From CALDTK01 sp965215115 (lineage in GTDB: Bacteria; Bacteroidota; Bacteroidia; Chitinophagales; Saprospiraceae), in assembly GCA_965215115.1 (NCBI GenBank), contig OZ244050.1:372001-436000 (forward strand): a DNA stretch of 64,000 nucleotides, given 5' to 3'. The translations under genes were made by a program, and so were the position numbers. Numbering within the stretch: position 1 is the first letter of the stretch; each line of letters starts with the position of its first letter. Below are positions 45,063 to 54,644 of the stretch, in pieces. Below the pieces are notes generated by a model, which worked only from the letters and a program-made list of their open reading frames with translations, did no database searches and had not been told where the DNA came from.

Positions 45063-45906
45063 TCGCTCGCTCGCTGCGGCCGCAGTCGTAGGGCCGTCCC
45101 GTTGGCGTACCGAACTTCCACCCAACCACTGTCACGCTGATACTCGGGTGCGACTCGTGCACGCCGGGGACAAAGTGCACGAAGGCAGCTTCCGCTAGCG
45201 AAACCACACTCCCGCCGATAGGAATCGTAGCCGGGTAGGTTTCCGAGCGCAGCGCCATCACCTTCCTCACGACGAGTTCAGGATCGCCCCACTCCGTTAG
45301 CGCGCTGTCTGCCGGGTAGCGCCGCGGGAGGTAGGCGCCCGGCGGGGCCACGTTGGGCCGCTCGTCGGCATCGCCGCGCAGGACGGCCAGGAGCGCAGCG
45401 CCGATCCCCCGGTCGACTTCCCGCATGAGGGCTTCGCGGAGGTGTGCGACCGACCAGCCCTCGACCACGGGTACCTCGGCCTGCCACAGGATGGCCCCGT
45501 CGTCGAAGTCGGCGTTCATACGGTGGAGGCTTACGCCAAAACTCGCCTCGCCGTTGATGAGCCCCCAGTGCATCGGGTGGCGCCCGCGGTAGCGCGGTAG
45601 CGGCCCGAGGTGCAGGTTGACGCAGGGCGCGACCGCGAGCAGGCGGCGGAAGCGGTAGTTCGTGAAGGCGTTGACGATCAGCGTCGGTGCGGCGGCCTCG
45701 ACGAGGGGAAGGCTCTCGGCTTCGGAGCTCGCGACGCTCACGGAGGCGCCACCGGAGGTTTTGGCGTAAGCCGCCACCAGCGCCCCCTGGGGTGCCTTCT
45801 GCAACACGGTGACGAGCCGCCCGCCGAAACCCGCGGCCCGCAACGCGCGCGCCACCCGCAGGGGGCCGTCGTTGTTGCCCATTAGCACTATGCCGGGCGT
45901 CACCAC
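45040..45906 (-). CDS. Sugar N-formyltransferase-like protein
   Basis: 288 aa, starting at GTG 45904-45906 (an ATG at MGNNDG is the alternative). The core NAFTNYRF, NLHLGPLPRYRGRHPMHWGL and HRMNADFDDGAIL give the Asn-His-Asp triad of 10-formyl-THF-dependent formyltransferases. In this locus it probably formylates an amino sugar nucleotide (VioF/WlaRD-type role), inferred from the neighbouring aminotransferases. Mini-hairpins 45528-45542 (FGVSL) and 45758-45772 (AYAKT). Overlaps the dehydrogenase gene by 7 bp. Confidence 0.8.
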   Translation of the reverse strand: MVTPGIVLMGNNDGPLRVARALRAAGFGGRLVTVLQKAPQGALVAAYAKTSGGASVSVASSEAESLPLVEAAAPTLIVNAFTNYRFRRLLAVAPCVNLHLGPLPRYRGRHPMHWGLINGEASFGVSLHRMNADFDDGAILWQAEVPVVEGWSVAHLREALMREVDRGIGAALLAVLRGDADERPNVAPPGAYLPRRYPADSALTEWGDPELVVRKVMALRSETYPATIPIGGSVVSLAEAAFVHFVPGVHESHPSISVTVVGWKFGTPTGRPYDCGRSERAIKPSDCT

Positions 45907-46931
45907 GGCCGCGTCGCTGCGTAGATCTTCTCGATGGCCGCGATCGTGCGCATGCCCTCGGCCCCCTCGACCATGCCCGAGCGCCGCACGGTGAGCTCGT
46001 CGACCAGGGAGTCGATCGCCTTGTCGTGGTTGTTGCTCGACCCCTGGTAGGTGCCGTACTCGTTGGGGCGGTCGTCGAAGTCGAGCCCCTCCGGCATCGG
46101 GTACCCGCGCACGTCCCAGTGGTCGATGCGGTTGAGGTAGCGCCCGCCGACCTTGATGTTGCCGAACTCACCGACGAGCGAGATCGAGCCCTCGAGGTTG
46201 GCGTTGTAGGCGAGCGTCGTCCACGTCAGCGAGCCCACGGCCCCGCCGCTGAACTTGAGCGCGGCCACGCCGGCGTCTTCGAACTCGATCGCGTGCGCGA
46301 GCCGGGCCGTGAGTCCGGCGGCCTCGTCGACGTCGCCGAGCCACCAGATGAGCAGGTCGATGAAGTGCGACACCTGCGTCTGGAGGGCCCCGCCCTCGAG
46401 TTCGCGCGAACCGCGCCACGGGGAGTCACGGTAGTACTCGGGGTTGCGGTTCCAGAGCACGTTGCACTGCGCGAGGTAGACGCGCCCGAGGCGGCCCTCC
46501 TCGAGGGCCTGCTTGACGAGCTTGACGGGCGTGTTGAAGCGATTTTGCTTCACGACGAAGAGGCGCACGTCGGCGGCCTCGGCGGCGGCGATCATGGCCT
46601 CGGCGTCGGCCACCGTGAGGGCCATCGGCTTCTCGACGAGGAGGTGCTTGCGGGCGCGCGCCGCCTCGATCGCCATCGCGGCGTGGAGCCCGTGCGGGGT
46701 ACAGATGCTCACGGCCTCGACGCGGGGGTCGGCCAGCAGCTCCGCGTAGCTACCGTAGGCTGCCGCGCCGGGGTAGTTGGCTCGCGTGCGCGCCATGGCC
46801 GCCGCGTCGGTGTCGAAGTAGCCGACTAGCGCGACGCGGGGCGTAGCGGTGGCGACTTCGAGGTGGCGGCGGCCGATGTGGCCGCAGCCGACGACGGCGA
46901 GGCGGAGCGGAGCGGGAGGGGGTGGGGGCAT
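45900..46931 (-). CDS. Gfo/Idh/MocA dehydrogenase, WlbA/WbpB-like
   Basis: 343 aa. Rossmann motif AVVGCGHIGRRHLEV near the N-terminus, EKPMALT (catalytic Lys), and WNRNPEYYRDSPWRGSRELE plus GGALQTQVSHFIDLL, which closely follow WlbA/WbpB, the enzymes that oxidise UDP-GlcNAc-uronate at C3 before transamination. A DegT aminotransferase at 55718 is a plausible partner (WlbC/WbpE step). The substrate assignment is by similarity recalled, not searched. Confidence 0.82.
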   Translation of the reverse strand: MPPPPPAPLRLAVVGCGHIGRRHLEVATATPRVALVGYFDTDAAAMARTRANYPGAAAYGSYAELLADPRVEAVSICTPHGLHAAMAIEAARARKHLLVEKPMALTVADAEAMIAAAEAADVRLFVVKQNRFNTPVKLVKQALEEGRLGRVYLAQCNVLWNRNPEYYRDSPWRGSRELEGGALQTQVSHFIDLLIWWLGDVDEAAGLTARLAHAIEFEDAGVAALKFSGGAVGSLTWTTLAYNANLEGSISLVGEFGNIKVGGRYLNRIDHWDVRGYPMPEGLDFDDRPNEYGTYQGSSNNHDKAIDSLVDELTVRRSGMVEGAEGMRTIAAIEKIYAATRPW

Positions 46932-46950
46932 GGTCTGCGGTGTTCGTGGG

Positions 46951-48771
46951 CTAGTCGTCGAGGAGGAGGTGGGCGTTGAGCAGGGGCCAGAGCCGGAGGC
47001 CGGCCCCCATGTCCCAACCGCCGCCGTCGAGTCGGTCGCGGGTGTCCTTCGCCACCGCGGCGCCGTCCCAGTGCGGGGACTCGCGGAAGGTCTGGCTCGC
47101 CGTTACGTCGGCGACGAAGTCCCGCAGCTGGCCGCCGAGCAATTCGTCGAGGGGGGCCATGAGGCCGCGCTTGTCGGCCCGCAGGCGAGTGGACTCCGGG
47201 AGCCGCCCGCGCATCGCCTCCCGTAAGGTGTGTTTGGCGAGCGGGGCCGCCACGAGGTCGTCGATGGTGAGGGCGTGCGTGGCCGAGACCACGCGGTGAT
47301 CGAGGAAGGGCATCCGGATCTCGACCCCGACGGCCATCGAGGCGCGGTCGAAGTTGCGGAGGATGGTCTCGAGCGTACCGCCGTACATGTAGTCTCGAAT
47401 GATGCGATCGTATTGGATGGCGTCGATCGTAGGGCGGAAGGTGCGGTGCGCGGCGCGCAGGACCTTTCCCCCGAGTTGCCGCAGCGTCGGTCGCTCGTAC
47501 TCGCCGGGGCCGTCCGGCGCCCCGCGCATCGCCGCCTGGGTTTGCCGCAGGCCCGGCAAACGTCCCTGGTCCCGCCACCGCGCGATCGCGATGGCCCGCG
47601 CGATCATATCCGGATAGCCGTACATCAGTTCGTCGGCGCCGTGGCCGTCGAGGCTCACCTTCACCCCCTCGGCCGCCATCGCGCCGTAGAGGTCGTGCAG
47701 GATGAAATTGGGATTGTGGAAGACCGCGTCGTAGGCGCGGGTGCGGGCCACGATATCGTCGAGGCTCGCGTAGTCCACCGGCACGGACCGCAGGTGCTGA
47801 CCCAGGTGCGTGGCGACGGTTTTCGCGAAAGCCGTCTCGTCGCGCGCCGAGCCCGGCATCGCGAGCACGTAGCCGCGCTGCCAGTCCGCGGGGGTGCGCG
47901 TGGCCAGACCGGCGCGCCCCAGGTGGTGCACCGTCGCGTACACCGAACTCGAGTCGAGGCCACCGCTCACCGCCGAGGCCACCGGCACGTCGCTGCGGAG
48001 CCGCAGGGCGCAGGCGTCGTCGAAGAGCGCGCGCCACGCCTCCACCCGTTGCGCCGCGTCGGGCGGCCGCGCGGGGACGTGATCTTCGGGACGCCACCAA
48101 CGCAGCTCCGCGGCCACGCCCGCGGGGTCCACGGTGAGGGTGTGGCCCGCGCGGAGCTGTCGGATCCCCGTCCAGATGGTCTCACCCACGGACTCCAAGG
48201 AGGCCGCGTCGCCGAAGACGGCGCGAAGGCGCGCGCCGTCGGCCACGCGGTCGAACCCACGGAGGTGCCGGAAGGCGATCGTCTCGCTCGCGAACGTGAA
48301 CCGTCGCCGCTCGCGCTCGTGGAGGTAGTGGAGGGGCTTGATGCCGTAGCGGTCGCGCGCCAGCCAGAGCGTGCGCGTCTCCCGGTCGTAGATCGCGATG
48401 GCGAACTCGCCGTTGAAGCGCAGCAGGCAGGCCGGCCCCCACGCCGCGTACGCCGCGAGCACGACCTCCGAGTCGGTGTCGCTGCGGAAGGCGTACCCGG
48501 CGGCGGTCAGTTCGGCGCGGAGCTCGATGAAGTTGTAGACCTCGCCATTGTAGCTCAGCACGTAGCGATCGGCGAGGTGCATGGGCTGGTGCCCGGCCGG
48601 CGTCGGGTCGAGGATCGCGAGGCGTCGGTGCCCGAGGGCGACGTCACCGCGCTCGCTGACCCAGGTGCCCGCGCCGTCGGGGCCGCGGTGGGCCACCGCC
48701 GCGGTAAGGGCCTCGATGGTGGCACCGTCGACGCGGGTGCGCCAGTCGTATATGCCTGCGATCCCACACAT
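46951..48771 (-). CDS. Asparagine synthetase-like glutamine amidotransferase
   Basis: 606 aa. The N-terminal glutaminase domain starts MCGIAGIYDW with Cys2 as nucleophile; the C-terminal domain has the PP-loop SGGLDSSSVYA and GHGADELMYGYPD. In polysaccharide loci such proteins amidate uronic acids, which fits the adjacent WlbA-like enzyme. ATG 48769-48771 overlaps the wzt stop (TGATG), so translation is coupled. Mini-hairpin 47819-47833 encodes AFAKT after RDE. A longer in-frame reading into wzt is an artefact. Confidence 0.88.
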   Translation of the reverse strand: MCGIAGIYDWRTRVDGATIEALTAAVAHRGPDGAGTWVSERGDVALGHRRLAILDPTPAGHQPMHLADRYVLSYNGEVYNFIELRAELTAAGYAFRSDTDSEVVLAAYAAWGPACLLRFNGEFAIAIYDRETRTLWLARDRYGIKPLHYLHERERRRFTFASETIAFRHLRGFDRVADGARLRAVFGDAASLESVGETIWTGIRQLRAGHTLTVDPAGVAAELRWWRPEDHVPARPPDAAQRVEAWRALFDDACALRLRSDVPVASAVSGGLDSSSVYATVHHLGRAGLATRTPADWQRGYVLAMPGSARDETAFAKTVATHLGQHLRSVPVDYASLDDIVARTRAYDAVFHNPNFILHDLYGAMAAEGVKVSLDGHGADELMYGYPDMIARAIAIARWRDQGRLPGLRQTQAAMRGAPDGPGEYERPTLRQLGGKVLRAAHRTFRPTIDAIQYDRIIRDYMYGGTLETILRNFDRASMAVGVEIRMPFLDHRVVSATHALTIDDLVAAPLAKHTLREAMRGRLPESTRLRADKRGLMAPLDELLGGQLRDFVADVTASQTFRESPHWDGAAVAKDTRDRLDGGGWDMGAGLRLWPLLNAHLLLDD

Positions 48772-50084
48772 CAGTCGGCAATTTCGAGGGTGAAGTCCTG
48801 GTAGGTGCGGTAGCGGTAGTTGGCCGAGGCCTGGCCAGTGCCGAAGAAGTCGTTGCCGACGACCGCGAGGGTGCCGACGGCCTCGATGGCGTCGACCGTG
48901 GCGCCCCCGGGGGAGGCGTCCTCGGCGTATAGGTCGATGAGGTAGTCGCCTTCCGGCAAAACGAGCGCCCCCACGGCGAAGCGGATCGTGGTACCGTCGC
49001 GGACCTCGACGGACCTCGCCTGCGACCAACCGCTGAGCAGGGTCACGGTGCCGCCGTCGCTGTCGCGCAGGCCCAACCCGGTGTAGACCGCGATGGCGCG
49101 ACCGGGGCAGGCTACGCCGGCCTCGAAGACGATCGGCTGGCCCGGCGTGGCATGGTGGGCGGGCGTCCCGTCGGGTTTGGCGAGCCGTAGGCTCGCGAAC
49201 CGCATGGCGCCCGAACCCGTACGATCCGCGCGCTCGAGGAGCGGGGCACCGGCGGCCTTGCCGAAGTTGAGTTCGGCGTAGGCGCGGATCCCCGCCGGCG
49301 TCGGGCCGTCGAAGGCGATCCCGCCCTGGTCCAGGACGATGCACCGGGTGCAGAGCCGCGCGATGGCCTCCATGTTGTGGCTCACGAACAGCACCGTGCG
49401 CTGCGTGGCCGCGGAGACGTCCTTCATCTTCCCGATGGCCTTGCGCTGGAAGTCCGCGTCCCCGACGGCCAGCACCTCGTCGACGATCAGGATCTCGGGC
49501 TCGAGGTAGGCCGCGACCGCGAACGCGAGCCGGACCTTCATCCCCGTGGAGTAGCGCTTGATCGGGGTATCGGCGTAGCGGCCGACCCCGGCGAAGTCGA
49601 TGATCTCGTCGAACTTCCGGTCCACCTCCGCCCTCGTCATCCCGAGCAGGGTGCCGTTGAGGTAGACGTTCTCGCGGCCCGTGAGCTCGCGGTGGAACCC
49701 CGTCCCGACCTCGAGCAGGCTCGCGATCCGCCCCCGGAGCCGGATGCTGCCCTCGGAGGGGGCCGTGACGCGGCACATCAGCTTGAGGAGGGTGCTCTTC
49801 CCGGCGCCGTTGGCGCCGATGATCCCGATCACCTCCCCGCGGCGCACGCGGAAGCTCACGCCCCGCAGGGCCCACACGTAGTCGCTCGCCCCGGCCCGCG
49901 CGCGGTCGTTGCGCTCGCCGATCTCGGCGTAGGGGTCGGGCCGGCCCCGGAGCGTAGCCCACCACCGGTTGAGGTCGTGGCTGAGGGTCTTCGTGCCGAC
50001 GAGCCCGAGGCGGTACTGCTTGCCGACGTTCGAGACCTCGATGGCGAACTCGGCGGCGGCGGCGGGGGAAGCGGCGGCACTCAT
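48771..50084 (-). CDS. wzt: Polysaccharide ABC transporter ATP-binding protein (Wzt type)
   Basis: 437 aa. Walker A GANGAGKST, the signature YSTGMKVRLAFA, Walker B ILIVDEVLAVGD and the H-loop FVSHN identify the ATPase of O-antigen/capsule exporters. After residue 255 there is a C-terminal beta-sandwich of the Wzt_C type, which in other systems recognises the cap of the polymer. Its ATG overlaps the permease stop (ATGA). Mini-hairpin 48948-48962 encodes VLPEG. Confidence 0.92.
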   Translation of the reverse strand: MSAAASPAAAAEFAIEVSNVGKQYRLGLVGTKTLSHDLNRWWATLRGRPDPYAEIGERNDRARAGASDYVWALRGVSFRVRRGEVIGIIGANGAGKSTLLKLMCRVTAPSEGSIRLRGRIASLLEVGTGFHRELTGRENVYLNGTLLGMTRAEVDRKFDEIIDFAGVGRYADTPIKRYSTGMKVRLAFAVAAYLEPEILIVDEVLAVGDADFQRKAIGKMKDVSAATQRTVLFVSHNMEAIARLCTRCIVLDQGGIAFDGPTPAGIRAYAELNFGKAAGAPLLERADRTGSGAMRFASLRLAKPDGTPAHHATPGQPIVFEAGVACPGRAIAVYTGLGLRDSDGGTVTLLSGWSQARSVEVRDGTTIRFAVGALVLPEGDYLIDLYAEDASPGGATVDAIEAVGTLAVVGNDFFGTGQASANYRYRTYQDFTLEIAD

Positions 50085-50992
50085 ACGGTATCGGCGAACT
50101 GGCGCTCGGCGCGGTTGAAGCTCGCGAGCCCGAGGGCGAAGGCCCCCACCGCGGCCGTGGCGCTGTACAGGAGCCCCGCCGCGCTCACGGTCCCGGTCCC
50201 GATCACGCAGTACCGGAACGCCTCCACGAGCGAGGTCATCGGGTTGATCCGCAGGAAGGGCACGAGGCGCTCCGGCGCGCTCGACAGCGGGTAGATGACC
50301 GGGGTGGCGTACATGAGGAGTTGCACCCCGAACCCGATCAGGTAGTGGAGGTCGCGGTACTTGTAGGTGAGGCTCGAGAACACCAGTCCCGCCCCGAGGC
50401 CCCCGAGCCCCCCGAGCACGACCAGGGGCACGACCCCGAGGGCCCACCACGAGAGCTCCGGGCGGAAGCCCTCGACCGCGACGAAGTACGCGAGGAACGC
50501 CAGCACGAGCGCGAGCTGGATGACGAACTTCAGCGCGCCAGCCAGCACCCTGGCCGCGGGCACGACTACCCGGGGGAAGTACACCTTCTGGAACAGGTCG
50601 GCGTTGGCGACGAAGCTGTCGGAGGTGGCGTTGAGGCTCTCGGCGAAGAAGCTCCAGAAGACGACGCCCGACATGTAGAACAGCACCGGGGGCACGCCGT
50701 CGGTCGAGAGGCGCGCCACCTGCGTGAAGACGACCACGAAGAGCGCCGAGGTGAGCAGGGGCTGGATGAGGTACCACAGCGGCCCGAGGATCGTCTGCTT
50801 GTAGAGCGTCACGATGTCGCGGCGCGTCAGGAGCCACAGGAGGTCGCGGTAGCGCCAGACCTCGCCCAGGCGCAAGGACCAACCACCGCGGCCGGCGTCG
50901 ATGACGAGGTCCCACGCCGCACCGGCCGCGGATGTATCGACGGGTGCACCGACGGCGGTATCGGCGGGGGGTATGGCTGGGGCGTCGGTCAA
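50081..50992 (-). CDS. wzm: Polysaccharide ABC transporter permease (Wzm type)
   Basis: About 303 aa if it begins at TTG 50990-50992 (MTDAPAIPPAD); no ATG is well placed, and the frame is open to 51205 into the opposite gene. WRYRDLLWLLTRRDIVTLYKQT, ILGPLWYLIQPLLTS and a set of six membrane segments ending YPLSSAPERLVPFLRINPMT are typical of Wzm/KpsM ABC-2 permeases. It moves the assembled glycan across the inner membrane with Wzt. Confidence 0.9.
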   Translation of the reverse strand: MTDAPAIPPADTAVGAPVDTSAAGAAWDLVIDAGRGGWSLRLGEVWRYRDLLWLLTRRDIVTLYKQTILGPLWYLIQPLLTSALFVVVFTQVARLSTDGVPPVLFYMSGVVFWSFFAESLNATSDSFVANADLFQKVYFPRVVVPAARVLAGALKFVIQLALVLAFLAYFVAVEGFRPELSWWALGVVPLVVLGGLGGLGAGLVFSSLTYKYRDLHYLIGFGVQLLMYATPVIYPLSSAPERLVPFLRINPMTSLVEAFRYCVIGTGTVSAAGLLYSATAAVGAFALGLASFNRAERQFADTV

Positions 50993-51115
50993 AAACAGCT
51001 GGATTTGCGGCCGAAAGGTAATTCCCCGGCGTGCGGGGGCGTATGGGTCGTTACTTTGTCTTCGCAGAACGGACTCGAAGCCCCAACCGACCGCCCCCAA
51101 CCGACCGCCCCCCCC

Positions 51116-52216
51116 TTGCGCAACGCCATCTACGTCACGAAGCCAACGCTCCCGGCGCGTCGGGACCTCGACCTGCTCCTCGACGGGATCTACGAGCGGT
51201 GTCACCTCACCAATAACGGTCCACTGCTCACCGAACTCGCCTCACGGCTTGGTGAATACTTCGGCGCGCCGCACTTCCACTTCGTCAACAACGGAACGCA
51301 GTCGCTGCAGCTCGCCCTGCGGGCCTTCGGGATCACCGGGTCCGTCATCACGACGCCGCTCACCTACGTCGCGACCGCGAACGCCATCGTGCTCGAGGGC
51401 TGCGAGCCGGTCTTCGCCGATGTCGACCCGCGGACGCTGTGCCTCGACCCCGCCGCCCTCGAGGGTAGCCTCCGCTCCGACACGACGGCCATCGTCCCGG
51501 TGCACGTCTACGGCCGGCCCTGCGACGTGGACGCCATCGGGGACTTCGCCCGGCGCCACGGCCTGCGCGTCATCTACGACGCCGCGCATACGTCCGGGGG
51601 GCGCTACCGCGGGCGCGCCCTGGCCACCTACGGGGATGCGGCCTCGCTGAGCTTCCACGCCACCAAGGTGTTGCACAGCGTCGAGGGCGGCGGGATCGTC
51701 ACGCACGACCCGCACGTCGCCGAGCTGCTGGACTACTTGCACGCCCACGGGCACGCCGGCAGCGATTACCGCTACTCCGCGCCGAACGCGAAGAACAGTG
51801 AGGTGCACGCCGCTTTCGGATTGCTCAACTTGCGGACCATCGCCGGGGCCATAGCGCAGCGGCGCGCCGTGTATAACGTCTACCTAGAGGCTCTCCACGC
51901 CTCGCCCGTCACGTTTTTTGACCCGGCCGATGTCCCGGGTCTGGAGTACAACTACGCCTACGCGCCCGTGCGTTTCGAGGATGAATCAACCCTGCTCGAG
52001 GTCAAGGCCCGACTCGAGCGTAGCGGCTGTTTTCCCCGACGCTACTTCTGGCCCTCCCTCACGGAGATGCGGCACTTCCGCCGCACCGATCGCTGTCCCC
52101 GCGCCGAGGCCGCCGCACGTACGCTGCTGTGCCTCCCGCTCTACCCCGACCTCCCGCTCGACGACGCCCGGCGGATCGCTGACGTCGTGACCGAAACCAT
52201 CGCCGCGACGGTCTAG
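51116..52216 (+). CDS. DegT/DnrJ/EryC1 sugar aminotransferase (VioA-like)
   Basis: About 366 aa from TTG 51116, the only start that gives the family N-terminus (AIYVTKPTLPARRDLDLLLD…LTNNGPLLTEL). PLP-binding Lys184 lies in SFHATKVLHSVEGG; IYDAAHTSGG carries the PLP-stacking Asp. The family transaminates keto-deoxysugar nucleotides; the LTNNG form resembles VioA-type dTDP-4-amino-4,6-dideoxyglucose enzymes. It diverges from wzm; 123 bp separate the two starts. Next gene begins 4 bp after its stop. Confidence 0.87.
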   Translation: MRNAIYVTKPTLPARRDLDLLLDGIYERCHLTNNGPLLTELASRLGEYFGAPHFHFVNNGTQSLQLALRAFGITGSVITTPLTYVATANAIVLEGCEPVFADVDPRTLCLDPAALEGSLRSDTTAIVPVHVYGRPCDVDAIGDFARRHGLRVIYDAAHTSGGRYRGRALATYGDAASLSFHATKVLHSVEGGGIVTHDPHVAELLDYLHAHGHAGSDYRYSAPNAKNSEVHAAFGLLNLRTIAGAIAQRRAVYNVYLEALHASPVTFFDPADVPGLEYNYAYAPVRFEDESTLLEVKARLERSGCFPRRYFWPSLTEMRHFRRTDRCPRAEAAARTLLCLPLYPDLPLDDARRIADVVTETIAATV

Positions 52217-52219
52217 CGT

Positions 52220-52924
52220 ATGACGGTCGCCATCATGCAACCTTACCTGTTCCCCTACCCGGGCTATTTCCACCTCGTGCACGCGGCCGACGCATTCGTG
52301 GTCTACGGCGAGGCCCAGTACCGCCGCGGGGGCTACGTCAACCGCAATAAGATCAGCATCGGTGGGGCCGACCAGTGGTTTACGCTCCCGGTAGAGCGGG
52401 GGCAACTCCGCGACACCATCGACCGACGCGAGGTCTCGCCTCGGAGCGTAGCGCGGTGGCGCGAGCGCTTCCTGCGTTCGTTCGGGCAGGCTTACGCCAA
52501 AACCGACTACCGCGATGCCGCCCTAGCGCTCGTCGTCCAGGTGCTGGCCCCCGCCCACGCCCAACCCATCGGCCCGACTGCGGCGGCGAGCGTCCGGGCG
52601 GTAGCGAAGTACCTCGGGCTGCTCGGCGAGACCCGGGTGCTCGACTCCGGTGAACTCGACTACGATCGCCACGGCACCGCTCAGGAGAAAGTCATCGGGA
52701 TGTGTCGGGCGCTCGGGGCCACGCGCTACGTCAATGCCGCCGGCGGGCGCGAACTCTACGACGCCGACGCCTTCGCGGCCGAGGGCATAGCCCTGCGTTT
52801 CGTCGGCGACGGCGCTACCCTGCCGCCCCCCTACCGCCCCGACCTGTCCATCGTCGACGCCCTCTGCAAATTTGACCCCACAACCCTGCGCGATGTCATC
52901 TCCGACTACCGACTCGAGCCCTGA
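52220..52924 (+). CDS. WbqC family protein
   Basis: 234 aa starting MTVAIMQPYLFPYPGYFHLV, the diagnostic beginning of WbqC. The NKISIGGADQWFTLPVERG and HGTAQEKVIGMCRALGATRYVN blocks (each conserved in the family) follow. The reaction is not established; it is regularly found beside VioA-like aminotransferases in O-antigen loci, as here. Mini-hairpin 52489-52503 encodes AYAKT. Overlaps the next gene by 32 bp. Confidence 0.9.
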   Translation: MTVAIMQPYLFPYPGYFHLVHAADAFVVYGEAQYRRGGYVNRNKISIGGADQWFTLPVERGQLRDTIDRREVSPRSVARWRERFLRSFGQAYAKTDYRDAALALVVQVLAPAHAQPIGPTAAASVRAVAKYLGLLGETRVLDSGELDYDRHGTAQEKVIGMCRALGATRYVNAAGGRELYDADAFAAEGIALRFVGDGATLPPPYRPDLSIVDALCKFDPTTLRDVISDYRLEP

Positions 52925-53657
52925 GCCCCGGCCGCGCCGCGACCACCGCTACCTCGACGCCCCCCGGCGCGTCGTGTGTTTTGGCGAAAGCCAGCTGGCC
53001 TCCCTGGCGCACTTTTATATCACGCACGACAGCCCCCACGAAGTCGTCGCCTTCTGCGTCGATGGCGCTTACCGCAAAACGGACACCTTCGAGGGCAAGC
53101 CCCTGGTCGACTTCGAGACCCTCGCGGAGGCCTACCCGCCAACCGAGTACCTGATGTTCCTGCCGATCAGCTTTAAGCGCATGAGCCACTTCCGGCGCGA
53201 GCGCTACGAGGCCGCCAAGGCGATGGGCTACGCCTGCCTGAGCTACGTGAGCTCCCGGGCGAGCTTCTACGACGTGGCCGGGCCGGGGGGCCTCGACGTC
53301 GGGGAGAACTGTTTCATCTTCGAGGACAACACCCTCCAGCCCTACGTCTCGATCGGGGACAACTGCGTGCTCTGGAGCGGGAACCACGTCGGGCACCACA
53401 CCCGGATCGCGAGCCACGTCTTCCTCACGAGCCACGTCGTGATCTCGGGCGCGTGCACCGTCGGGGAGCACGCCTTCTTCGGGGTCAACGCCACGGTGCG
53501 CGACGAGACGAGCATCGGGCACGATAGCCTCGTGGGCATGGGGGCCATCATCACGAAGGACACCGAACCGTACAGCGTCTACCTCGGGGCCCGCCCGCAC
53601 AAGCTGTCCCGCCGCAGCGACGAGCTCGAGTCCCTCTCCCACAAAAGCGCAGGCTAA
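52893..53657 (+). CDS. Left-handed beta-helix acyltransferase (NeuD/PglD-like)
   Basis: 254 aa. The N-terminal part RRVVCFGESQLASLAHFYI resembles a PglD nucleotide-sugar domain with the usual Gly-rich loop altered: a mini-hairpin (52978-52992) encodes the FGES here. From about 125 the hexapeptide-repeat helix is clear (VGENCFIFEDNTLQPYVSIG, NHVGHHTRIASHVFL, GVNATVRDETSIG). It probably acetylates an amino sugar. Stop and next start overlap as TAATG. Confidence 0.85.
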   Translation: MSSPTTDSSPEPRPRRDHRYLDAPRRVVCFGESQLASLAHFYITHDSPHEVVAFCVDGAYRKTDTFEGKPLVDFETLAEAYPPTEYLMFLPISFKRMSHFRRERYEAAKAMGYACLSYVSSRASFYDVAGPGGLDVGENCFIFEDNTLQPYVSIGDNCVLWSGNHVGHHTRIASHVFLTSHVVISGACTVGEHAFFGVNATVRDETSIGHDSLVGMGAIITKDTEPYSVYLGARPHKLSRRSDELESLSHKSAG

Positions 53658-54634
53658 TGAGCGGCGGACACTGGGAAAAACTGGGCCTGATCTACGATGC
53701 GACCGTACACAACCCGGCCTGGGCCCCGACGCACGCCTGCGTGCCGACGGCGTTGCTCAGCGAGGACGGCGCCACGATCCGGGTGTACCACGCGCCCCGC
53801 AACCCGGCGGGCCAGAGCATCCCGACCTACTTCGACGTGGACGCCCGCGACCCGTCCCGCCTCCTCGCCGTCGCCACGACCCCGATCATGGACCTCGGGA
53901 CGCGCGGGTGCTTCGACGACGGCGGCATCATGCCCTGCTGCGCCCTGCGGCGCGGGGACCGGACCTTCCTGTACTACGTCGGCTGGAACCCGAGCGTGAG
54001 CGTGCCGTACCGAAACGCCGTGGGGCTGGCGATCAGCGACGACGGCGGGCGCACCTTCGCGCGGGCGTACCGCGGGGCCGTGGTCGACCGGACCCGGGAC
54101 GAGCCCTTCTTCACGGCCTCGCCCTACGTGTTCGAGCTTCCCGGGGGCGGACTCGCGATGGCGTACGCGTCGGGCACGGGCTTCGTCGATGGCGCGCGCG
54201 CCGCCGAACCGCTCTACCGCCTCTGTCTGGCGCGCAGCCCCGACGGCCACACCTGGTCGCGCGACGGCGTGCCCATCCTCCCGGCTACCCACCCCCGCGA
54301 GGCCACGGCCCGCCCGAGCGTCGTCCGGGCGCGCGGGCGCGCGGGCTTCGACATGTGGTACACCTACCGCGGGAGCGAGGACTACCGCGACGGCGCGGAC
54401 GCCTACCGCATCGGCTACGCCTCCAGTCCCGACGGCCTTACCTGGACGCGCGACGACGCCCGGGCCGGGATCGCGGTCACCCCCGGGTCCTGGGACAGCA
54501 CCATGCTCACCTACCCGTCCGTGGTGGACGTGGGCGCGGAGCGATACCTGTTTTACAACGGCAATGCCTTCGGGCGCGCCGGCATCGGACTGGCACGCTG
54601 GACGGGCGCCGAACCTTGGACCCTTACGATATGA
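53657..54634 (+). CDS. Beta-propeller protein resembling GH43/GH130-type enzymes
   Basis: 325 aa without signal peptide. Repeated blade motifs are visible: IRVYHAPRNPAGQSIPTYFD, GGIMPCCALRRGDRTFLYYVG, VGLAISDDGGRTF, LCLARSPDGHTWSRDG, IGYASSPDGLTWTRDD and YLFYNGNAFGRAGIG. This is the five-bladed fold of GH43/62/68/130-like proteins; whether it hydrolyses or only binds sugar is unknown. Cytoplasmic location and tight coupling with sugar genes suggest a biosynthetic role. Confidence 0.75.
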   Translation: MSGGHWEKLGLIYDATVHNPAWAPTHACVPTALLSEDGATIRVYHAPRNPAGQSIPTYFDVDARDPSRLLAVATTPIMDLGTRGCFDDGGIMPCCALRRGDRTFLYYVGWNPSVSVPYRNAVGLAISDDGGRTFARAYRGAVVDRTRDEPFFTASPYVFELPGGGLAMAYASGTGFVDGARAAEPLYRLCLARSPDGHTWSRDGVPILPATHPREATARPSVVRARGRAGFDMWYTYRGSEDYRDGADAYRIGYASSPDGLTWTRDDARAGIAVTPGSWDSTMLTYPSVVDVGAERYLFYNGNAFGRAGIGLARWTGAEPWTLTI

Positions 54635-54644
54635 CCCCCACGAT

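Noticed and set aside
46951..49965. A 1004-codon frame joining asparagine synthetase to sequence inside wzt
   Set aside because: The first 397 residues are an out-of-frame reading of wzt; the real protein starts at MCGIAG (48771), where the catalytic Cys must be residue 2.
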